Below the pieces are notes generated by a model. The model did not search any database and was not told the origin of the DNA. It saw only the letters and a list, made by a program, of their open reading frames with translations. A stretch of 64,000 nt of DNA from Gaertneriomyces semiglobifer (taxonomy: Eukaryota > Chytridiomycota > Chytridiomycetes > Spizellomycetales > Spizellomycetaceae): contig JAHLKF010000003.1 of assembly GCA_025558075.1 (NCBI GenBank), forward strand, positions 310,001 through 374,000. Reading direction: 5' to 3'. The position numbers and the translations under genes were made by a program. Shown piece after piece: positions 56,511-64,000 of this stretch. The first letter of the stretch is position 1, and every line of letters begins with the position of its first letter.

Positions 56511-57459
56511 CTAGACTCTGGACAAAACGCTCTCATATGTCGGCACCATGTACTTGATGTTGATGAACGCATCTTCCCCACCAGTCATTTCAAATTTCTC
56601 CAAGGTTTCTTGAATGAGGTCTCCGATGTTTTCGCGCTTTTGTTGTGAGTAGTAAATGCCATCTCCCAGATTGACTGCGGTGAAATGCAGATAAGTGGCT
56701 TGTAACAGTGGCCCAAACATTCCACCCAAGAAGTTCATACCATTTTTGTTCTTGAACAAGTTAAATATGGGCAAGATTTGACGGTAATAAGGAACCAATG
56801 CTTCGCCAACCATGTCCCCAGACTCGACTAGTTGTTGAAGAATCTTGAGCGTTGTAGTAATCACGTGGATATTGCGAGTGTTGAGTGCCTCTGAAGAGTG
56901 CGACACATAAGTGACGGCCAATAACCCTGCAAAATCCACCAGTTCTTACTCTTGATTGGGATAATGAGCTGTGGGACAACAGGCAACACCCTGTTTCCGC
57001 CGCGCTCCAACAGATCATGTATGCCTTGGCGAGCCAGGAAGGCGTACGGCTCCTCCGTTTCACACAAGCCGGAGAAGAAGAGGGGAAGGTAATGATGGTA
57101 ATCAAGCTTGCCAATGTCCACCTTCCAAGTGATCTTGTTTCCGTTCGGGGAGTGGTTTACTGCGATAGGGAAATCACCTCGGTCATACAACTTTCGAAAA
57201 CCTAAGGCGCAACTCATTACGACTCGGTGTTCACCTTTCAAAGTTTGTTAGACAACTCACTAGTAATCTCCCTCTTCTGGTTGCTTTCCTTTGCAGGAAA
57301 ACCATGGCATGGATCGGGTATCCGGGGTTTGAATGCGCCCGCTTTCGGTGGAGCAGAGCCTCGTGGGGCGAAATAACCACCAGACGTAGTCGCTGCGATG
57401 CCCGAAGCTGCGGATGGTTTGGACTGATGAACTGCGGCACGGGTACCAACCTTCTGCAT
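56511..57459 (-). CDS. PACRG: PACRG, axonemal inner-junction protein
   Basis: PACRG bridges A and B tubules of ciliary doublets. The ATG at 57459-57457 gives [20 protein letters not shown] and a Gly/Pro-rich arm containing [16 protein letters not shown]. After an intron come [113 protein letters not shown] and [20 protein letters not shown], with YMVPTYESV near the stop at 56511. This is an almost complete family match of about 240 residues. An upstream in-frame extension (from a TTG) is not used. Confidence 0.95.
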
Positions 57460-58067
57460 CTTGCTAAACTTTTCCAAAGGAAATGCAGTGGCCAGTGTGT
57501 GGAGCAGAGAGATACACAGCAGCTTGTATGTCGGGAGTGTCGGGCGCGAACAGCCTTACGTAACTCCGACGATTACGAGTAAAGACCATGTAATGAAGCC
57601 ATTCCTTTACTTCGGCCAATTTTCGGTTGCAGGAAATTAAAAAGCTATTGAACCGGTCTTTAACTGGGCGATTCGCAATATCAGGATGCCCACTTATACC
57701 ATCAGTTCCAGGAATGTAGAGTACTGACCTTTCGGGGGAATTACGACGAGCGCCTGCGTTGGGTGCTTGATTGGCAAAGCGAGTAGATCTCGGATATACA
57801 CACAAATTGTAATGACTCTCTGACGATCCCTGTCAACTTATGATTCTGCGGATTTTGTACTGTACGTGATAGGAAGCATCCATCCATCGCTGCTGTGGAG
57901 TAACCGATGGCACTTGGTCTGTAATTATCAGTGTTGATACCTCCCCGCACATTGGCACAGTTGGGCGCTCAATAGTAATGAGTTTATGCACCAAGGGGAC
58001 GCAATGGACAAATTACATATGTTCAATTTCATTCATATATACAGCTTGATCCAGTTTCCATCTTAAG
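57460..58067. other. PACRG upstream region with open frames
   Basis: This 608-bp region contains the PACRG promoter and leader. The minus frame 57805-57464 stays open for 113 codons (FNSFLISCNRKLAEVKEWLH) and ends 5 nt before the PACRG ATG. Another frame from an ATG near 57952 (MCGEVSTLIITDQVPSVTPQ) could splice into DRQRVITICVYIRDLLALPI. These may be a small separate gene or 5'UTR exons; I cannot decide. Confidence 0.35.
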
Positions 58068-60885
58068 CTAGGATGATGGATTGGCGTCGTTTTGGATGCT
58101 ATCTTCCTTAAGTGAATCGCGCGCCTTCCTACTATTCCTATATTCCTGCTGCCTCAGTGCACGCTTTTGCCGCAGCTCCTCCCGTCGAAGTGCCTTCTCA
58201 TTCTGAACTGAGGTATTGTCTGCGACCTCCTGGTTAGTGTGTTCAACGTCTTGTACTTCCGCGTCATTTGTATCAAAATTGCCGTCAATGTCCCACGTTT
58301 CCTCATTCCATTGCTTCCACTCGTCACGAGCGACGACTGGCGGCAGCGCCCACGCCTTATTCTCGTTGACAGGCTCCGCGCCATCCTTTGAAGAAGCGTT
58401 CGAGCCTTCCGCAGCCGGGGTCAGCGCCGCGTCTGATGCGCTCATAGCGGCAGATGACTCGCTGACGCTTCCTCGCCTGGGACCGCGGCTCTCAAAAATA
58501 GCGCCTTCTCTTCTGACAAACCTCCCATAGGCGCTTCTCACGCGAGCTTTTACACCACCTTCATCTCGTCGGCGAACTATCGTTGGTGCCTTATCCATCA
58601 TCAATGTGGTATGTTCAATTAATTGGACGAGCGTCTGCCCAAACTTTTGTCGTACTGTCTTATCCCCATCCTTGAGGAACGGAGTCCCTAGATCTGGAAG
58701 CCTTGGTAAATAGTGGATCGATGAAACTTCCGTTTCCTGCAAGCTTGAAGACGATAGTCGGTCACAGAACAGTCGCACTTTCTGATTTGGCGGAAGAATC
58801 TTGAGAATCAAATGGAACATCTTATGCAAAGATACTGTAAGGTGACGTATTGACGGGGCGCACTGCAAGCGAGGGTTAACGAATGCGTCTGTAAATGCTT
58901 TCGGGATGTCGGCCTACCTTTCCTGTGCCTTCCAAAACGCAAAGACGCTTCCAAATGACCACAATCACATCCAGTACTTTCCAAACCTCCGTCTCCTCAA
59001 AGTCTTCGCTCACACAAGTGCCTAGACAGTGCGGAATGACGACGTTTTCGACAACCAATTGAGGGGTATAACGATGAATGCTATCTTCAGGTCTCGTTAC
59101 AGTGCTTGAACCTTGACTCGGACTTTTCATCGCATGAGCGGGGCTCATGATTGCAATGCTATGCCTCTTCGTCAGCCTTGGTGCTGCCGGTGCGGACTCC
59201 GGTAATAGCGTTGTGGTAGTCTTATGTCGCAGAACAGGTGGCTTATCCGTCTTTTCACCAGTGACCTTCCGCAGAACTCGTCGTACATCATCGCCAGATG
59301 CAGTGGCAGGAGCATCTTCGGTGGGTGAAGAGCCGGAAGCGACCACTCCGGACGACTGCATAAGGCAAAGGCGCGGAATGATAGATATCAACGAAGTCAA
59401 CGATAGAATATATATATCATTCGAAGAATCGGCGAGCCCGCGAATTAGCTAAAGCAAAACTGATGTTAGTGTCATACGACACATCAAAAGGGATTAACGC
59501 ATACCTCGGGAATAATAAGGCTCGTCAATAAACTCTCATCCCATTCCACAAGCTCGTGCACATAATTTTGGAACAGTTTTAGCAGAACTACACGACCTTC
59601 AAGAGATCTCCCCCTCCACATCTCCTCAAGGAAAGGGCAGATCGTCTTCACATACACTTCTGATGGCACGATGCCGAATGCGTCGTTTTTTCGGAGTGGC
59701 ACAAACAAATGTCCTAAAAACTCCTCAACACCCGGTTCGCTTATAAAGCCAAGTGTGAGAACATCTGGCAGAACATATTGCTCAATGGTGGATACTGGGA
59801 GGGAGCGGACGTTCGCCGCAAGGCGGTTGAAAACCTCCACCTTCTCCGATTGAGGTGTCGCCTGGATATTTTGCAGGAAGTCGTACACGGAGATTAACAC
59901 ATTATCCCGAAAGAACGGCTCTTTCAAAATTTCTGCAGGTGTAGGCCTGGAGAAAGGGTCGGGTGATGAGAGGCGCTCAGCGGCATCTCGAAGCAGGTCC
60001 CATCGAAAGGGGGAATCCAGTGACGACGCGTAAGGCTCTATGATGGCCAGAATCAAGCGCCCGAGACAGTAACTATCCCGTGCATGAGGTGGTGGTGTAG
60101 TTTCTCGAGCTTTGTGTTTTTCATCGCCCTCGGTCTCTTCCATTGAATAGCCGATATGGGAACCGGCGATCTCAAGGGTCTTTTGGTTGATCTGGCCCAA
60201 CGGTGCTGTATATTCCATTCCACCGATCACCCATCTTCCATCTGTGAAAGCACCCGATTGTCAGATAGGAGCAGGTTATAGATCAGCACACGCGTTGGAG
60301 CGTACCGTCCGTGATGAACAAGCTCTCGGGTCGGAGGTTGTTATGAGAAAGATCTTTTTCATGTAGGAAAGCGACGGTCGTCTGCCAGCAAAAGTGAGAT
60401 ATGACAGCCAATGCAGCTCCACTTCCAGTAAGGGCTACGTACCACAACTGTGAAGATGCCCAATACAACCTCTTCAAGGTCAATACCGAACTCGCTTATG
60501 CAGGACTTAAGGGGCCTCACAGCTTCCGTAGCAAAGTAAATGCCATGCTCGCTGATGTCGGCGTCAAGCACTTTAATAATGCCAGGATGCCTGATAGTCC
60601 GTAACCTCTATAATCAATGCTTGTTTAGTCTCTACTAGATCGTGTTGGCAGTCTGCATGGGGAACAAATGTCTACCTTGATTCCAGCAGCTAGCACCTCC
60701 AGCTCAGTGCCATCTGCCTGAGAGTCCTTGGGCTTATGGTACTCCCATATGCACACCTCGTTTCCACTACTCTTCTGGACAGCGCGCGAAAGCCCAAACG
60801 CAGATAGAGATGGTTGGTCGGATGGACTCCATATGGGGGTTCTCTGCGTGTACTCAGCCAGTAAACGACTCGGTGACGAACCCAT
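58068..60885 (-). CDS. SCYL3/PACE-1-like pseudokinase
   Basis: SCY1-like proteins are N-terminal pseudokinases followed by HEAT repeats, acting in Golgi traffic or adhesion. The ATG at 60885-60883 gives MGSSPSRLLAEYTQRTPIWS, a possible N-myristoylation start as in SCYL3. Kinase-like parts are EVCIWEYHKPKDSQADGTEL, IRHPGIIKVLDADISEHGIY, FLHEKDLSHNNLRPESLFIT and WVIGGMEYTAPL. The HEAT part reads VSTIEQYVLPDVLTLGFISE, VVLLKLFQNYVHELVEWD and VVENVVIPHCLGTCVSE. A long charged C-terminal exon ends in LRREELRQKRALRQQEYRNS at 58068. It shares a 194-bp divergent promoter with PPIH. Confidence 0.85.
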
Positions 60886-61079
60886 TACTGCCTCTCCCTG
60901 GTTCACCTAGAACGTTTGTCGTTCTGCTCACCAGCTGTGGTCTATTAGGCAGATGCTCATTAGGCTCGCGTAGCAAAGTCTTGTTCACTTCAGGCACTTT
61001 CTCAATAATTACTGAACCCTTTTGTGGAAAGCTGGACTAATAACTTTTGCAAGCATCAAGACGAAACAACCAACTCAAG

Positions 61080-61729
61080 ATGCCGGAGAATCCTATTGTC
61101 TTCTTTGACGTATCAATTGGTGGGCAGCCTGCCGGGCGGATGAAAATGGAGCTGTTCAAAGATGTAGTGCCACGGACAGCCGAAAACTTTCGACAATTAT
61201 GCACAGGAGAATTCAGAAAAAACGGAGTGCCTCAAGGCTTCAAGAACTGTCATTTTCATAGAGTAATCCGTGATTTCATGGTCCAGGGTGGTGATTTTCT
61301 AAAAGTAAGCGAGAGGTTCGCTTCTCAGAAACGATGAAGCGCAGTTGCCCTAATGTTTCTACTTTTCCTAGGGCGATGGGACAGGAAGTATCAGCATATA
61401 TGGAGAGAAGTTTGAGGATGAGAACTTCACACTGAAGCATTCCGGTCCCGGGCTATTATCCATGGTATGGCTTTTGTCTGACCTTCCGTATTTGACGTTC
61501 TGAGGCATTTAATGTTCATGCATATCGTTAGGCCAACTCCGGAACGAATACCAACGGAAGCCAATTTTTCATAACATGCGCCAAGTGCGATTTCTTGGAT
61601 GGGAAGCATGTCGTATTTGGGAGGCTTATAGATGGATTGTTGACTTTGCGCAAGATTGAAAATGTGCCAACAGGGGCAGGAAATCGGCCGAAGCTGCCTG
61701 TAATTATTTCCGAGTGTGGTGAGATGTAG
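61080..61729 (+). CDS. PPIH: Spliceosomal cyclophilin H
   Basis: This peptidyl-prolyl isomerase of the U4/U6.U5 tri-snRNP has 171 residues in three exons; introns are exactly 61305-61371 and 61465-61531 (67 nt each). The ATG is at 61080. The cyclophilin fold is complete: [40 protein letters not shown], the catalytic [15 protein letters not shown] (Arg61), [20 protein letters not shown] and [16 protein letters not shown], ending in [30 protein letters not shown] and the CGEM end favour PPIH over PPIA. Position 128 is Phe where PPIH and PPIA have the cyclosporin-contact Trp. Confidence 0.95.
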
Positions 61730-61935
61730 AACTATGTAGCGGGCGTATATTACAATGATGATAAATAGTATTTACTGTAGCTAAAGCAAGAAATCTATCA
61801 AACCTAATACCCGTTAGATCGCGCGAGAGCTCTCCTAAAAGACGCCTACCGGCGAGCGGTAGGCGCTTAACGTTGCGCCAGGATCCGTAAGTGGCGCGCA
61901 ATTCTGCCATTGCAGGCAGATAGTTGCCTCACTTC

Positions 61936-63978
61936 CTATGTCAACCTCCCGGCCTCTGTTTCGCGCTTCTTCCTCGGCGGGGGCTTGTGACAGTCATCAG
62001 GCACCACCTCAGGCTTCCCTGACTGCAGCTGCTTCACATACCCCACACATTCTGCGCGATTAGCGCATGGATGTCCCAGCTGCCATCGCACAAGCGAATT
62101 GAGATACTCGCCGATTGAAGGGCCAGGCTTGATTCCAAGTATCTGCGCGATCTCCTTGCCATTGAGGGCGGGCCGAAAATCATGAGCAGATTGTAAATCC
62201 AGTTGATGGATGCGGTCGATAAGTTGCACATACTGATTTGCCAGATCAACGTAGCGTGGAAAGGAGTCGAAAATGGTTGGGGTAACACTAACAGAGGGCC
62301 TATCCGCGAGTCGAGGATGCATGTCACGGGCCACGTTCAGGACTAAACTGTACAACATAGCAAGCTTCCATTTGTTGAACAGTGGGCGAGCGCCAAGACT
62401 GCGAACGAACATGCCTAGATGAAATTATCATTAGATGTCTTGAGCGAAACTCACACGAGTGCTGAACGTTAAAGACGTACCCAACGTGCACCTGTCCACG
62501 CCTTCCGCATGCTCACTATATTGCTGTATCATGCTATCCACTGTTTCAGAAAGCTCCAAAAGTGCTCCAACTTTATCCGCATCAAGGGCGCTCAGCTTTA
62601 CACCACGCGCAATTACCTCCCGCCCTAGTGAGATCACCTTCTTGGCGCTTTGGGTCTTATCCCGGTTCCAGCACAGCTCCACTCCTTTGATTCCTACAAA
62701 CGGTGCCATCGCACATGTCATGAAAAGAATTCTACGGTCATCCTTGTCGAATTCTGGAGGTTCTAGCTTTGAAAAAACTGTCGAACGGAGAAGCTGGTCC
62801 ATTGCCCATGCAGCATGGAGGGCAACTGTCTCTTCACTATGCGCTGCTGACTCTATTTCAGAATTCGGAATAGCAAAAACAAGGTCGTAAAAGCGAAAGT
62901 GATTCAGCATGCGAATGGCTCGCACAGGATCCTGAGATTTCATCATTTTGTTGAACTCTACGCCAATGCGTTCTCTAGTAATTTTACGCTGGAAAGAAAG
63001 CTACACATGACCAGCATTAGTAAATCGTGCACAGTCCTTCGGTGACAGCCGTATCGCATTGTTCACCTTGATGTCTTCTTTGGTAATGGCATTAAGTATA
63101 TCCTCATCAACAGTGTATCCAAACCGCGTGGCAAACCGAATAACGCGGAGTACTCGCAACGGATCATCCACAAAGGTCTGATATGCAGGCAGAGGTGTTC
63201 TCACATGTCCGGTGGCTAAGTCATCGAGTCCCTAGCACAAGATTGTCAGTACATGCCGGGTAGGAGGCATGGACAGAGGACTCCCGCACCACACCTTGCC
63301 GGTAAAATCTTCCACTTCTTTCGTGTGCAGGTTATAGAACAGCGCGTTAATGGTTATATCTCGTCTCAGGGCATCCTCCAACGGTGTTCCAAAGTCCACC
63401 TGTGGGTTTCTGGTATCCTCCAAATATGTTTCTGTTCGAAGGTGAACAAAGTCGACCAAGTACCCAAAGACCTTTGCATTGGCTGTCTCAAGGTGTTTGC
63501 TCTTCTCAGGGTTGATTTGGATGGTCGTTACATGGCCCATAGGTAGGTGATGCTTCTCCATGTGCGCATGGACCATTGCAGCGAATGGCTCTCCTTTCAT
63601 AGTGTCTATGGCAATGTCAATGTCTTCGCTGTCCTTTCCCAGCAGTTTGTCACGAACCCATCCTCCAGCAACCCTCAGCATGACAGGGCGGTGACCGGGA
63701 AAGTGATCCGAGACTCGTTCGGCACATTGAATCAGGACGTCAAAGAGCTTTTCCTCGGCTTCAGTTAGATGTATGCGATGTAACTGTGACGGAAGCTTGT
63801 CAAGAGAAAAACTATGGGGGCCGCTGCCAGTTGAAATGTCAGCCATGCGAAAACAGCTTATCCAAGGCGAAGGCACGGTCCGAGAAGGAGGGGATCTTTG
63901 CGGCGGCAAATACTGATACCGTCTGAGCGAGCCAAACAACAATCTCGTGGTGCGTTGAAACGTCCAAGGGCTCTTCAT
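61936..63978 (-). CDS. CCA1: CCA-adding tRNA nucleotidyltransferase
   Basis: This enzyme adds or repairs the 3' CCA of nuclear and mitochondrial tRNAs. The ATG at 63978-63976 opens a basic, Ser/Pro-rich presequence (MKSPWTFQRTTRLLFGSLRR). A second in-frame ATG at 63846 (Met45, MADISTGSGPHSFSLDKLPS) could make a cytosolic/nuclear form. Class II motifs are MLRVAGGWVRDKLLGKDSED with IDIAID, VDFVHLRTETY, DALRRDITINALFYNLHTKE, DPLRVLRVIRFATRFGYTVD and ERIGVEFNKMMKSQDPVRAI. The C-terminal body has FNKWKLAMLYSLVLNVARDM and a Lys/Arg-rich end PPRKKRETEAGRLT. Four or five exons. The stop lies 206 bp from the PPIH stop. Confidence 0.94.
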
Positions 63979-64000
63979 ACGTAGGTTTAGACCACTACTT

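Noticed and set aside
1..64000. tRNA, rRNA and transposon search by eye
   Set aside because: B-box-like strings (for example near 8700 and 26291) fall inside coding exons, and no reverse transcriptase, transposase, integrase or terminal repeats were seen.

Overview
The window is eukaryotic nuclear DNA, most likely from a flagellated (zoosporic, chytrid-like) fungus. Genes are dense, on both strands, and split by short GT-AG introns, mostly about 50-75 nt. Fungal markers are a DFG5-type GPI-anchored GH76 cell-wall mannosidase, a sterol C-3 dehydrogenase of the ERG26 type, an LCL3-type membrane nuclease, a Bsd2/Ndfip adaptor, LAA1/HEATR5 and a Nab3-like protein. Genes absent from non-flagellated fungi (LRRC23, LRRC49 and PACRG) point to a lineage that still builds an axoneme. 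No rRNA, tRNA, CRISPR array or intact transposon was recognised. Family assignments come from reading translated exons by eye; no database search was possible.

Left part (0-24 kb). A 5'-partial membrane protein is followed by acetoacetyl-CoA synthetase (-), a coiled-coil protein (+), a small ORF (-), DFG5-type mannosidase (-), peptidyl-tRNA hydrolase 2 (-), the anaphase-promoting complex subunit APC4 (+), GAR1 of the H/ACA snoRNP (-), a TcdA/Tcd-type t6A dehydratase (-), an MFS sugar or inositol transporter (+), a TMEM170-like membrane protein (+), an unidentified small gene (-), an ERG26-like dehydrogenase (+) and a TMEM209-like nuclear-envelope protein (-) that carries GLFG motifs.

Middle part (24-46 kb). 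DNA topoisomerase II (+), LRRC23 (-), a Nab3-like RRM protein (+), an ankyrin protein (-), MRT4 (-), LRRC49 (+), TAF11 (-), an Ndfip/Bsd2-like adaptor (-), the golgin TMF1 (+), the ER SNARE USE1 (-) and an unidentified gene (+). Neighbours are mostly arranged head-to-head over 200-300 bp shared promoters or tail-to-tail with gaps of only about 40-200 bp.

Right part (46-64 kb). A 2.5 kb gene-poor stretch holds a TATA-type promoter, a degenerate tandem repeat and weak ORFs. It is followed by the very long HEATR5/LAA1 gene (+), LCL3 (+), PACRG (-), a SCYL3-like pseudokinase (-), the spliceosomal cyclophilin PPIH (+) and the CCA-adding enzyme (-).

Most genes are unrelated housekeeping functions rather than one pathway. 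Two loose themes stand out. One is axoneme and tubulin modification (LRRC23, LRRC49, PACRG). The other is membrane traffic between 40 and 55 kb (Ndfip/Bsd2, TMF1, USE1, HEATR5/LAA1). I found no clear multi-gene novel system; the best candidates for something undescribed are the GLFG-bearing TMEM209 protein and the promoter-plus-repeat region at 46.5-47.4 kb.
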